From Scleromatobacter sp039920745 (GTDB lineage Bacteria > Pseudomonadota > Gammaproteobacteria > Burkholderiales > Burkholderiaceae_C), in NCBI GenBank assembly GCA_039920745.1, contig JBDSDD010000081.1, forward strand, positions 1-64,000: 64,000 nucleotides of DNA, given 5' to 3'. The notes under the pieces are model-generated. The model had not been told where the DNA came from, made no database searches, and worked only from the letters and a program-made list of their open reading frames with translations. Below, piece by piece: positions 45,460-54,690 of this stretch (its first letter is position 1; each line of letters starts with the position of its first letter). The position numbers and the translations under genes are program-made.

Positions 45460-45813
45460 ATGGATCGGCGTCTTCTTCTCACGGGATTCGCGGCCACGCT
45501 GCTCGCGCTGGCCGCGCGTGCCGCGACCCAAGGCGAGCCGCGCCGCATCCCGGTCGTCGCGCGCAAGTTCGTGTTCATACCCAACGAGATCACGCTGAAG
45601 AAGGGCGAGTCCGTGGTGCTGGAGTTCAGCGCGCCCGAGGTGGCGATGGGCTTCTTCGCGCCCGAGCTCGGGTTGCGCACGCTGATCGTGCCGGGCGAGG
45701 TCTCCAAGGTGGTGTTCACGGCGGACAAGGTCGGCCGCTTCGATTTCCTGTGCGATGTATTCTGCGGCGATGGACACGAAGGGATGAATGGTCACCTCGT
45801 CGTCCAAGCTTGA
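45460..45813 (+). CDS. CuA-like cupredoxin with an altered ligand set
   Basis: 117 aa with a short signal sequence. It matches the CuA domain of cytochrome oxidase subunit II: VAMGFFAPELGLRTLIVPGE and CDVFCGDGHEGM. Cys98, Cys102, His106 and Met109 are present, but the usual first His (in the H-G-F motif) is Met63, and the Glu between the two Cys is Val. Copper binding may therefore be of a different type. Two bases after the phosphoesterase stop. Confidence 0.88.
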   Translation: MDRRLLLTGFAATLLALAARAATQGEPRRIPVVARKFVFIPNEITLKKGESVVLEFSAPEVAMGFFAPELGLRTLIVPGEVSKVVFTADKVGRFDFLCDVFCGDGHEGMNGHLVVQA

Positions 45814-45821
45814 TTTCAGCG

Positions 45822-46355
45822 ATGCAAGACGACGGCCAGGCGCGCTTCGCCGCGTGCGTGCTGCCGCACCTCGATGCGGCCTACAACCTCGCGCGCTGGC
45901 TCGTGCGGGACGCGCACGACGCGCAGGATGTCGTGCAGGAGGCGCTCGTGCGCGCGCTGCGCCACTTCGACGGCTTTCGCGGCGGCGACCCGCGGCCATG
46001 GCTGCTGGCCATCGTGCGCAACGCCGCGTTCGCGTGGCTGGGCGCGCGCCGGCCGGGGGAGGTGCAAGTGCCCGATGACGAGCTCGACGCCGCGCTGGCG
46101 GTGGACGCGCCGTCCAGCGACCCCGAGTCGCTCGCGATACGGCGCGCGCAGCGGCGCGACATCGACGCGGCGATCGCCGCGCTGCCGATCGCGTTCCGCG
46201 AAGCCGTGGTGCTGCGCGAGCTCGAGGAGCTGTCGTACCGCGACATCGCGCGCATCACCGACGTGCCGATCGGCACGGTGATGTCCCGGCTGTCGCGCGG
46301 CCGCCACCTGCTGGCCGTCGCCCTGCGGCCCGACCCCACGAGGAGCCTGGCATGA
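45822..46355 (+). CDS. ECF-type sigma-70 factor
   Basis: 177 aa. Region 2: HLDAAYNLARWLVRDAHDAQ, DVVQEALVRALRHF; region 4: LPIAFREAVVLRELEELSY, RDIARITDVPIGTVMSRLSR. Typical classical ECF. Its stop overlaps the anti-sigma start (ATGA). Grouping with a copper-type protein suggests response to metal or redox stress (inference). Confidence 0.92.
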   Translation: MQDDGQARFAACVLPHLDAAYNLARWLVRDAHDAQDVVQEALVRALRHFDGFRGGDPRPWLLAIVRNAAFAWLGARRPGEVQVPDDELDAALAVDAPSSDPESLAIRRAQRRDIDAAIAALPIAFREAVVLRELEELSYRDIARITDVPIGTVMSRLSRGRHLLAVALRPDPTRSLA

Positions 46356-47179
46356 ACGACGACGATCTCTGGCTGGACGCCTTGCTCGACGATGAACTGG
46401 ACGCCGCGGCGAGTCTCGCGCTGCAACGCCGGCTGGCCGCCGAGCCCGCGTTGCAGCGGCGCTTCGATGAACGCCGTGCGTTGCGCGAGGCGGTGCGCAC
46501 GCAGGCAACGCGGCATGGGGCGCCCGATGCGCTGCGGGCGAACCTGGAGGCCATGCTGGCTGCGCGCGCGGACGCCAGCGCTGCCCCGCTCGCGGGAGCG
46601 GGCGGCCCGCGCGCGCGCGCAGCAGCGCGCATGCGCCTGGCGCGCCCGTGGCTGAGTGCGCTGGGTGGAGCGGTCGTCGCGACCCTGTGCACGCTGCGGG
46701 TCGTCGATCCGTCCGCACTGGGCTGGCATCGCGGCGAGGCGACGGCCTCGCAGCAGACCGCCGAGGCCTCGGAGGCCGTCAGCGCGCACACCCGCGCGTT
46801 GCTGGTCGACCACCCGATCGAGGTCGCGAGCTCCGACCAGCACACCGTGCGGCCCTGGCTGTCGGCACGCCTGAACTTCGTGCCGCCGGTCGTGGACCTC
46901 GCGGCCCAGGGCTACGCGCTGATGGGCGCGCGGCGCGACGTGCTGTCCGGCCAGACCGCCGCGGCGCTGGTGTATCGCCACGGCGCGCACGTGATCTCGG
47001 TGTTCGTGCGGCCCGCGGAATCGACCGCGGCGAACGGGGCCGAGGCGACCCGCGTCGTGCGCGGCTTCAACGTGATCGAGCGCACGCAGGGCGGGCTGGC
47101 GTTCTGCTTCGTCTCCGACGTCAACCCGGCGGACTTGCGGACGCTGGCCGACCTGGTGACGCCGCTGGCTGGAACGTGA
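46352..47179 (+). CDS. membrane anti-sigma factor
   Basis: 275 aa. N-terminal zinc-less anti-sigma domain (LWLDALLDDELDAAASLALQ), a membrane helix (WLSALGGAVVATLCTLRVV, about 104-122) and a periplasmic part with GYALMGARRDVLSGQTAAAL and FNVIERTQGGLAFCFVSD. This matches the RsgI/ChrR-type anti-sigma layout of copper- and stress-linked ECF pairs. Overlaps the sigma gene by 4 bp. Confidence 0.88.
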   Translation: MNDDDLWLDALLDDELDAAASLALQRRLAAEPALQRRFDERRALREAVRTQATRHGAPDALRANLEAMLAARADASAAPLAGAGGPRARAAARMRLARPWLSALGGAVVATLCTLRVVDPSALGWHRGEATASQQTAEASEAVSAHTRALLVDHPIEVASSDQHTVRPWLSARLNFVPPVVDLAAQGYALMGARRDVLSGQTAAALVYRHGAHVISVFVRPAESTAANGAEATRVVRGFNVIERTQGGLAFCFVSDVNPADLRTLADLVTPLAGT

Positions 47180-47923
47180 TCAGCCTTCGAGGTTCTCGTG
47201 GTGGCCGATGGCCCCACGCTTCCAGTAGGCCGCCGCGCGAATCGACTCGCGCGGGTGGCCCTTGACGTCGACCAACTCGCGCCGCAGCGCCGCCATGCAC
47301 GCCGCCTCGCCGGCGCACCACGCGTAGCCGTCGCCCTCGGGCAGCGCCAGCGCGCGTACCGCGGCGAGCAGCTGGGCGTCGGAGGTGACCCAGGTCAGCG
47401 CGACGTCCGCAGCGGACTTGAAGGCGCGGCGGTCGGCGGCATCGGCTGCGCTCAGGATGACGATCGCCTTGGCGCCGGCAGGCAGTTGCTCGAGGCGGCG
47501 CGCGACGGCGGGGAACGCGGTCTCGTCGCCGACCAGCAGGTGCCAGTCGTAGTCCAGCGGCACGATCAGCGAGCCCTTGGGGCCGCCGATGTCCAGCGTG
47601 TGGCCGGGTGCGGCCTGCGCGGCCCATTCGGCGGCCGGGCCTTCGCCGTGCAGCGCAAACTCGATCACCAGCGCGCGGGCGGCGTTGTCGTAATTGCGCG
47701 GCGTGTAGTCGCGGCGCGCCGGTTCGTCGCCGTGCTGCGGGGTGATGAACACCTTGATGTGGTCGTCGAACGAGGCACTGACGAAGTCGGACAGCGACTC
47801 GTCGGTGAACGTGATGCGGCGAAAGTTGGGAGTCAACTGCTCGACGTGCGTGACGGTGAGACGGCGGCGCTTGAGTTCATGGCGCACGCGCTGGACGCGG
47901 CGCAGGGTGGTGGGGTTGTTCAT
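47180..47923 (-). CDS. siderophore-interacting FAD-binding protein
   Basis: 247 aa from the ATG at 47923; a longer frame to 47983 would enter the operator. FAD domain: RRDYTPRNYD, IEFALHGEGPAAEWA, GGPKGS; NAD(P) domain: LVGDETAFPAVARRL; C-terminus AYWKRGAIGHHEN. ViuB/YqjH-type enzymes reduce ferric siderophores in the cytoplasm. Divergent from the MarR regulator with two paired operators between. Confidence 0.92.
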   Translation of the reverse strand: MNNPTTLRRVQRVRHELKRRRLTVTHVEQLTPNFRRITFTDESLSDFVSASFDDHIKVFITPQHGDEPARRDYTPRNYDNAARALVIEFALHGEGPAAEWAAQAAPGHTLDIGGPKGSLIVPLDYDWHLLVGDETAFPAVARRLEQLPAGAKAIVILSAADAADRRAFKSAADVALTWVTSDAQLLAAVRALALPEGDGYAWCAGEAACMAALRRELVDVKGHPRESIRAAAYWKRGAIGHHENLEG

Positions 47924-47970
47924 GCGGCGTTTCCCGAAACCGTCCCGGGATGCGGGCGGCCTCAAAATGG

Positions 47971-48014
47971 TTGACAATGTCATCTATCATGCGCAAACAA
48001 GTAGACAATGTCAA
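47971..48014. promoter_or_regulatory. two MarR-type palindromic operators
   Basis: TTGACAATGTCAT (47971-47983) and TAGACAATGTCAA (48002-48014) are each near-perfect versions of TTGACA-A-TGTCAA, with starts 31 bp apart, three helical turns. They lie between siderophore-interacting protein and the MarR gene and overlap a minus-strand TTGACA (48014-48009). Autoregulation is expected. Confidence 0.75.
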
Positions 48015-48039
48015 CCATGTGGGCTCTGCATGCGAACGC

Positions 48040-48483
48040 GTGGCCAAGGCGTCGACGGCCGACGTCGTGCTGGACCTCGTCCACGTCGTGATGCACCAGT
48101 TCCGCTCGGCCCAGTACCAGGTGCTGCGCGACGGCGCGCACGACATCACGCACATGGAAAGCAAGGTGATGGGCTTCTTCGCCCGCCGCCCGGGCGCGAC
48201 GCTCAGCGACCTGGTGGCGCACAGCGGCCGCGACAAGGCCCAGCTCGCCAAGCTGGTGAAGGGCCTGCGCGAGCGCGCGCTGCTGGTGGCCGAGGCCGAC
48301 ACCGAGGACCGCCGCAGCGTGAACCTGCGGCTCAGCGACGCCGGCCACGCCGTGCAGCACGCGCTGCACGCCGAGGCGCGCACGCTCAACGAGCGTGCGG
48401 TGAACGGGCTGTCGGGCAAGGAGCAGGCGCAGTTGATCGAGTTGCTGCGGCGTCTGAAGGCGAACCTCGACACGCCGGATTGA
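48040..48483 (+). CDS. MarR-family transcriptional regulator
   Basis: 147 aa from the GTG at 48040. An ATG at 47989 would place one operator inside the coding region, so the GTG is preferred. Winged helix: HDITHMESKVMGFFARRPGA, TLSDLVAHSGRDKAQLAKLV, ADTEDRRSVNLRLSDAG. Divergently transcribed from the siderophore-interacting protein; both promoters share the paired TTGACAATGTCA sites. Ligand unknown. Confidence 0.85.
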   Translation: MAKASTADVVLDLVHVVMHQFRSAQYQVLRDGAHDITHMESKVMGFFARRPGATLSDLVAHSGRDKAQLAKLVKGLRERALLVAEADTEDRRSVNLRLSDAGHAVQHALHAEARTLNERAVNGLSGKEQAQLIELLRRLKANLDTPD

Positions 48484-48544
48484 GCGCCACCCCGGGTGCC
48501 GGGAGGTGCCCTGTGGAAAGAAACACACCACTGCGGCCAGGGGC

Positions 48545-48595
48545 TTGCATTGGCGGCTGGAACCCGTAGACTGTTGATCCATACAGTATCAACAG
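48545..48595 (+). promoter_or_regulatory. SOS promoter: LexA box over the -10 region
   Basis: CTGTTGATCCATACAG (48571-48586) is an exact CTGT-N8-ACAG LexA box. It overlaps a sigma-70-like promoter, TTGCAT (48545) with 16 bp to TAGACT (48567). A second dyad, CTGTTGAT...ATCAACAG, covers 48571-48595. Repressor here would block RNA polymerase. Confidence 0.75.
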
Positions 48596-48617
48596 TGGTT
48601 CCGATCTCGCGCTCGTC

Positions 48618-48692
48618 ATGGATCCCCGGCTCTCTCTCAATCTCCTGCCGGGCCCTGGCGAACGCGAGGCCTCCGGCGATGCGACCGTGTAA
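48618..48692 (+). CDS. 24-aa leader peptide of the SOS micro-operon (putative)
   Basis: First ATG after the LexA box. Soluble peptide of 24 residues containing RLSLNLLPGPGERE, no Shine-Dalgarno. Its TAA shares a base with the ATG of the 33-aa gene (TAATG at 48690-48694), the arrangement of coupled genes. It may serve only to deliver ribosomes to the next gene. Confidence 0.4.
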   Translation: MDPRLSLNLLPGPGEREASGDATV

Positions 48693-48793
48693 TGGCGCGC
48701 ATCGTCGCAATCCCTGGGGCGGTCTATGCGTTGACCTCGCTCGTGTCGCTGTTGTTCGCTTTCTTGATCGTGTGGGCGCGTCAATGCCCGTGA
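48692..48793 (+). CDS. 33-aa SOS-controlled single-pass membrane peptide (putative)
   Basis: Begins MARIVAIPGAVYA and continues with one hydrophobic helix (about residues 4-28), then a basic/Cys end (WARQCP). Size, single helix and LexA control resemble E. coli TisB and DinQ, SOS-induced membrane peptides that depolarise the cell membrane, but the sequence is unrelated. No Shine-Dalgarno of its own; translation would be coupled to the 24-aa gene. Confidence 0.5.
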   Translation: MARIVAIPGAVYALTSLVSLLFAFLIVWARQCP

Positions 48794-48803
48794 AGGAGCT
48801 GTG

Positions 48804-48965
48804 ATGTCGATGTGGCTGTCCAACCAATCCGTGAGCCTGGCCGTGATCGTGGCGGCGAGCTGGCGTGTGATGCACGACCGGGCCGCCCTGCTGGCCCATC
48901 CGTCCACGCTGCGTCGCGCGCAGACCCAGGTGGTGCGCCTCATCACGGTGGTCGCCGGACACTGA
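48804..48965 (+). CDS. 53-aa small protein of the SOS micro-operon
   Basis: AAGGAG 6 nt before the ATG gives the best translation signal of the three. Residues: hydrophobic N-terminal part (SVSLAVIVAASW) and a basic C-terminal helix (STLRRAQTQVVRLITVV). Unknown family. It follows the 33-aa gene by 10 bp. Confidence 0.5.
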   Translation: MSMWLSNQSVSLAVIVAASWRVMHDRAALLAHPSTLRRAQTQVVRLITVVAGH

Positions 48966-49037
48966 GTCGGACCGCCAGGCCGGCCGGGCTCAAAGCACAC
49001 GACAATCGCGCCTTCATGAATCGAAGGCGCAGGCGTG

Positions 49038-49592
49038 ATGGCTGACTGGATCGGATGGTTGGAACTGCTGGCGGAGGAACTGCTCCTCGTCGTCTGTTTC
49101 CTCGTGGTGTTCGACGGCTGCCGTCGCCTGGTGCGTGACGGCGTGACCAAGGGCCCGGCGTTGGCGTTGGCCATCGCGCTGGTGCTGCCGGTCTGGGAGG
49201 CGACGGCCAGCCTCAACGTCGTCAAGTCCGTGCGGCTGTTGCAGGCCCAGAAGCTGGCCGCGCTGTACGTCAACGCCCGCGAGCCGGCTGGGGGCTGGGA
49301 AAAGATGGCGCTGTCCCCGGCCGATCGCGCCGCGGTCAGCACGGCGGTCGCCGCCATGAACTACAAGTACCTCGGTCGGCGCTCCGAGCTGGTCGACGAG
49401 ACGGGCAAGCGCCTCACCTTCGATCCCACGCCGCAGCAGGCGACCGACCGCGAGCAGGTGATGCGCGACGAGAAGGGCGCCGAAGATGCGGCGCAAGCGG
49501 CCTACGAGCGCGGCCTGCGGCTGTTCCTCAGCATCTCGGGGTTCTTGGTGGCGGGGCTGTTGGTGGGCTGGCGGCAGCGCGGTCGCCGCTGA
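49038..49592 (+). CDS. membrane protein of unknown function
   Basis: 184 aa. Two N-terminal hydrophobic helices (LLAEELLLVVCFLVVFDG and ALALAIALVLPVWEA), a polar middle with TDREQVMRDEKGAEDAAQ, and one C-terminal helix (FLSISGFLVAGLLVGW). No family recognised. Its place 70 bp behind the SOS micro-operon leaves a shared transcript possible. Confidence 0.6.
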   Translation: MADWIGWLELLAEELLLVVCFLVVFDGCRRLVRDGVTKGPALALAIALVLPVWEATASLNVVKSVRLLQAQKLAALYVNAREPAGGWEKMALSPADRAAVSTAVAAMNYKYLGRRSELVDETGKRLTFDPTPQQATDREQVMRDEKGAEDAAQAAYERGLRLFLSISGFLVAGLLVGWRQRGRR

Positions 49593-49628
49593 TGTGACGT
49601 CGCCTGCGCCCTCAGGGCCGCCGCGCCC

Positions 49629-50479
49629 TCAGCTTTTCAGGGCATCCGCATGAAAGCGCAGGTGATCCTCGATGAAGCTCGCGACGAAGAAGTAGCCGTG
49701 GTCATAGCCGGCGTGGCGGCGCAGCGTCAGCGACTGCCCGGCCTCGCGGCAGGCAGCCTCGAATCGATCGATGCCCAGTTGCTCGGCCAGGAACTTGTCG
49801 GCCATCCCCTGGTCGACGAGCAAGGCCGGCGCCCGTGCGCCGGACTTCACCAACTCGGTGGCGTCGTGCGCGGCCCAGGCGGCCCGGTCGTCGCCAAGAT
49901 AGTGCGTGAACGCCTTGACGCCCCATGGCGCCTGCATCGGTGCGGCCACCGGCGCAAATGCCGACACGCTGCGATACGTTCCCGGATGACGCAGTGCCAG
50001 CGTCAGCGCGCCGTGCCCGCCCATCGAGTGCCCGAACAGGCCCAGCCGATCGCGTCGCCATGAGAAATTCCTGGCGACGACCGCGGGCAACTCCTGCGTG
50101 ACGTAGCTCTCCATGCGCCAGTGCGGGGCCCATGGTGCTTGCGTGGCGTCGAGGTAGAAGCCCGCGCCGCTGCCGAAGTCCCAGCTGGCGTCGGCGCCAG
50201 GCACGCCGGAGTCGCGCGGGCTGGTGTCGGGCGTCACCAGGATCAGGCCCAGCTCCGCGGCGACGCGCTGCGCGCCGGCCTTGATCGCGAAGGTCTCTTC
50301 GGTGCAGGTCAGCCCGGCCAGCCAGATCAACGCGGGCACCTGCTCGCCGGCCAGGGCCTGTGGCGGCAGGTAGAGGCCGAACTTCATCGGCAGGCCGATG
50401 GTGTCGGATGCGTGCCGATAGAAGCCCTGCACGCCGCCGAAACAGGGGTGCTCCGACAGCACCTCGAGAGCCGTCGCCA

Positions 50480-50480
<1 letters not shown>
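49629..50480 (-). CDS. fghA: S-formylglutathione hydrolase
   Basis: 283 aa esterase-D type enzyme. It hydrolyses S-formylglutathione to formate and glutathione, the last step of glutathione-dependent formaldehyde removal. Seen: GLTCTEETF, TSPRDSGVPGADASWDFG, nucleophile Ser152 in GLFGHSMGGHGA, Asp in DQGMADKFL and His in GYDHGYFF. Start overlaps the adhC stop by one base (TGATG). Confidence 0.95.
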
Positions 50481-51586
<1,106 letters not shown>

Positions 51587-51677
51587 GGGATTTTCTCCAG
51601 GGGCGAGCGGGGTGGCGAAGGTGTCGGTAGACTCGATGCAACGGCGCCGACACCGAGCGCGCAGGGTAAACCAAGTC

Positions 51678-52187
51678 ATGAAGATCCGCAGGCTGTCCGA
51701 ATCCGACGCACCGCAATTCCAGGCCTTGCGCCTGGCCGCCCTGATCGACAAGCCCGAGGCCTTCGTCAAGAGCCACGTGGAGGAGAAAGACCTGCCGCTG
51801 GCCGAGTTCGCGGCGCAGCTCGTCGAACGCCCTGGCCACGTTGTCTTCGGCGCCTTCGACGGCGACAGCCTGGTAGGCATGGCCGGACTGGCCCGCGAGA
51901 CCTTGATCCAGACCCGCCACAAGGGCCACATCTGGGGCATGTACGTGGCCGCCGACGCACGCGGCCACGGCGTCGCGCGCGAGCTGATGCAGGCGGCGCT
52001 GGCGCACGCGCGCGAGACGCCCGGCATCGCCAAGGTGACGCTCAGCGTGGACACCGCCAACGTGGCCGCGATCGCCCTTTACGAATCGCTGGGGTTCGTC
52101 GTGTTCGCCCGCGAGGCCGACGCAGTCCGGCTGGAGGGCCAGTCGCGCGACGACCTGCAGATGCACCTGCGCTTTCCCACCCCCTAG
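51678..52187 (+). CDS. GNAT family acetyltransferase
   Basis: 169 aa. GNAT core: MYVAADARGHGVARELMQAAL (acetyl-CoA pyrophosphate site) and NVAAIALYESLGFVVFARE. Divergent from adhC. Substrate unknown. Confidence 0.88.
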   Translation: MKIRRLSESDAPQFQALRLAALIDKPEAFVKSHVEEKDLPLAEFAAQLVERPGHVVFGAFDGDSLVGMAGLARETLIQTRHKGHIWGMYVAADARGHGVARELMQAALAHARETPGIAKVTLSVDTANVAAIALYESLGFVVFAREADAVRLEGQSRDDLQMHLRFPTP

Positions 52188-52334
52188 TTGCACACGCGCG
52201 CTGGCGCGGCGCTGGCGTCGCCATCATCCCTAGCTTCGCAGCCACCGCCCGTTGACGCCGACACGCTCAGCTCCGACGATCCCCTGTCACGACCCCGCCG
52301 TTCATGCGGCAGTGCGTCATCCACAGGAGGAACC

Positions 52335-52907
52335 ATGCACAAGACCATTCGTGCCGCCACCCTGGCGCTCGGCGCGTTCGCGCTCGCAGGCTTCTCGGCG
52401 AATGCCAACGCCACCTGGACCTTCAGCAACGACAGCGGCGGCGACGGCAGCATCTCGGGCACGTACCCGATGTTCACGATCACCGGCGCAGACAACGGCG
52501 TGGGCGACAACACGTCGTTCTACCTGCAGACCTTCACGACGTCCCAGGTCGTCACGTTCACCTGGCAGTACGCGTCGCTTGACACCGAGAGCACCGCGTG
52601 GGACCAGGCCGGATTCATCTACGACAGCAACGAGACCCAGTTGTCGATCAACGGCCCGGCCTTCACGCCCAGCAACGGCACAGTGACCTTCATCGTCCAG
52701 GCCAACCACACGTTCGGCTTCTACGTCCATTCCACCGACTCCTTCGGCGGCGCCGCGATGTTCGCGGTCAACGAGGACCTGGCCACGCCGCCTCCGCCGC
52801 CGCCGCCCCCGCCGGCGATCCCTGAACCCCAGACACCCGCGCTGATGCTGGTCGGCCTCGCGGCATTGTTCGCGGCCGCGCGCCGCAGGGCATCCAAGGG
52901 CGGATGA
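52335..52907 (+). CDS. PEP-CTERM exoprotein (first)
   Basis: 190 aa; AGGAGG before the ATG. Signal peptide (about 1-26, ANANA), a beta-rich body with FTWQYASLDTESTAWDQAG and VQANHTFGFYVHST, a run of nine Pro, then IPEPQTPALMLVGLAALF and ARRR: PEP motif at 163-165, membrane helix, Arg cluster. Such proteins are cut by exosortase and exported to the surface. No exosortase is in the window. Confidence 0.9.
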   Translation: MHKTIRAATLALGAFALAGFSANANATWTFSNDSGGDGSISGTYPMFTITGADNGVGDNTSFYLQTFTTSQVVTFTWQYASLDTESTAWDQAGFIYDSNETQLSINGPAFTPSNGTVTFIVQANHTFGFYVHSTDSFGGAAMFAVNEDLATPPPPPPPPPAIPEPQTPALMLVGLAALFAAARRRASKGG

Positions 52908-53074
52908 GCGCGGGCAAGGCGGCCCGCAGCGTCCGCTTCTTGCAGGTCGCCGAGGCGTTCGCGGAATCGCTGCGAAGCCATGCGCCAATCGGCGCCATGA
53001 GCTTCGTCGGAAATCACGTCGCGGCCAGTGGCCCCGCTCGGCAACCCGGTAGCCGAGTTGCCGGGACTGCAAAA

Positions 53075-53914
53075 ATGAGCGTGGACGACGCGCTGTCGCT
53101 GGGCTGGCGCACCGACCTGATCTTCGCCCGCTTTGATGGCCAGGTGATGGCCCGCAGCAACCACCTGCTGGTGCGCACGCCGGGCAACCCGACGTTCTGG
53201 TGGGGCAACTTCCTGCTGTTCCAGCACGCGCCGGGCGCCGGCGACCTCGCGCGCTGGATGGCGCTGTTCGAGGAGGAGATCGCCGCCAGACAGCCGGCCT
53301 CGCGCCACCGGGCGTTCGGCGTCGACGTGCGCGACCGGCTGACGCTGCCGCCGGAGTTTGCGGCCGCCGGCTTCGAGCTCAACGAGGCCACCGTGCTGAC
53401 GCTCACGCGCGAGCAGTTGCTGGCGCCGGCCAGCAGCCTGCCCGTGGGTTTCGAATTCCACGTGCTGGCGTTGCCGCGCGACAGCGCCGCGGTCGTCGAC
53501 AAGCAGGTGGTCGTCGACGAGGCGCGCTACGAGCCGGTGGGCTACCGCGTGTTCGCCGAACGCCAGATGGAGCGCTACGCCGCGATGCAACGCGCCGGGC
53601 TGGGCCACTGGTTCGGCATCGTCACGCAGGTCGATGGGCGGCCCGTGCTCGCGGCGTCTTGCGGCTTGTTCCGCGACCCGACGAGGCCGGACGGCCTCGG
53701 CCGCTTCCAGTACGTGTCCACGCACCCGGCCTGGCGGCGGCGTGGCCTGTGCACCGCGCTGGTCCACGCCGCCTGCCGCCATGGCTTCGAGGGGATGGAC
53801 CTGCGCACGCTGGTCATGGTGGCCGACCCCGACGACGTCGCCATCGGCGTGTACGAATCGCTGGGCTATCGCCGCGGCGTCAGCACCTGGCAATTCGAAC
53901 GCGCGCCACGCTGA
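53075..53914 (+). CDS. GNAT-like acetyltransferase
   Basis: 279 aa from the ATG at 53075. A longer frame from 52904 would overlap the PEP-CTERM stop by 4 bp but adds a low-complexity leader. The C-terminal GNAT fold (YVSTHPAWRRRGLCTALVHA, VADPDDVAIGVYESLGY) is clear. The N-terminal half (NPTFWWGNFLLF, DLARWMALFEEE) is a second, degenerate GNAT-like domain, as in two-domain acetyltransferases. Confidence 0.8.
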   Translation: MSVDDALSLGWRTDLIFARFDGQVMARSNHLLVRTPGNPTFWWGNFLLFQHAPGAGDLARWMALFEEEIAARQPASRHRAFGVDVRDRLTLPPEFAAAGFELNEATVLTLTREQLLAPASSLPVGFEFHVLALPRDSAAVVDKQVVVDEARYEPVGYRVFAERQMERYAAMQRAGLGHWFGIVTQVDGRPVLAASCGLFRDPTRPDGLGRFQYVSTHPAWRRRGLCTALVHAACRHGFEGMDLRTLVMVADPDDVAIGVYESLGYRRGVSTWQFERAPR

Positions 53915-54625
53915 TCAGGGCGCCGGCCGCTGGGGGATGCCCAAGCCGCGCACCACCGCTGGCCGCGCGAGGAAGGCCGCGAGCACGCGCTTGACGTTGA
54001 CGAAGTCGTCGAAGCCCACCAGGGCGCCGGCCTCGTAGAAACCGACCAGGTTGTTGATCCACGGGAAGCTGGCGATGTCGGCGATCGAGTAGTCGTCGCC
54101 CATGATCCACGCGCGGCCGGCGAGGTGCTTGTCCAGCACGCCCAGCAGGCGACGCGACTCGCCGACGTAGCGGTCGCGCGGGCGCTTGTCCTCGTAGTCC
54201 TTGCCGGCGAACTTGTTGAAGAAGCCGAGCTGGCCGAACATCGGACCGATGCCGCCCATCTGGAACATCACCCACTGCAGGGTCTCGTAGCGCCTGGCCG
54301 CGTCCGCGGACATCAGCTGGCCTGTCTTCTCCGCCAGGTAGACCAGGATCGCGCCGGACTCGAACAGTGCCAGCGGCTGGCCGCCGGGGCCGTTCGGGTC
54401 GATGATCGCCGGGATCTTGTTGTTCGGGTTCAGCGACAGGAACTCCGGCGACATCTGGTCGTTGGTGTCGAAGCGCACCAGGTGCGGCTCGTACGCCAGG
54501 CCCGTCTCCTCCAGCGCGATCGACACCTTCACGCCGTTGGGCGTGGGCAGCGAGTACAGCTGCAGCCGGCCGGGATGGGCCGCGGGCCACTTGCGGGTGA
54601 TCGCGAAGGCGGAGAGATCGGTCAT
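53915..54625 (-). CDS. glutathione S-transferase
   Basis: 236 aa. N-terminal thioredoxin fold (LQLYSLPTPNGVKVSIALEE, NNKIPAIIDP, LFESGAILVYLAE) and C-terminal helical domain. Close to YfcG/YghU-type disulfide-bond oxidoreductases (NPNNKIPAI). Conjugates or reduces with glutathione; substrate unknown. Confidence 0.9.
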   Translation of the reverse strand: MTDLSAFAITRKWPAAHPGRLQLYSLPTPNGVKVSIALEETGLAYEPHLVRFDTNDQMSPEFLSLNPNNKIPAIIDPNGPGGQPLALFESGAILVYLAEKTGQLMSADAARRYETLQWVMFQMGGIGPMFGQLGFFNKFAGKDYEDKRPRDRYVGESRRLLGVLDKHLAGRAWIMGDDYSIADIASFPWINNLVGFYEAGALVGFDDFVNVKRVLAAFLARPAVVRGLGIPQRPAP

Positions 54626-54690
54626 TGCAAGGCCTCGGTGAGTTCGAGGCGCGATTCTGGAGCGGGCGCGATGACCTTGCCAGTGCGGGC

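Noticed and set aside
47950..47988. Longer MarR start in front of the operators
   Set aside because: It would place both operator sites inside the gene.
52904..53074. Upstream extension of the two-domain acetyltransferase to the PEP-CTERM stop
   Set aside because: The added 57 residues are low-complexity and unlike GNAT N-termini. The ATG at 53075 gives the usual start. The ATGA overlap keeps the longer form possible.
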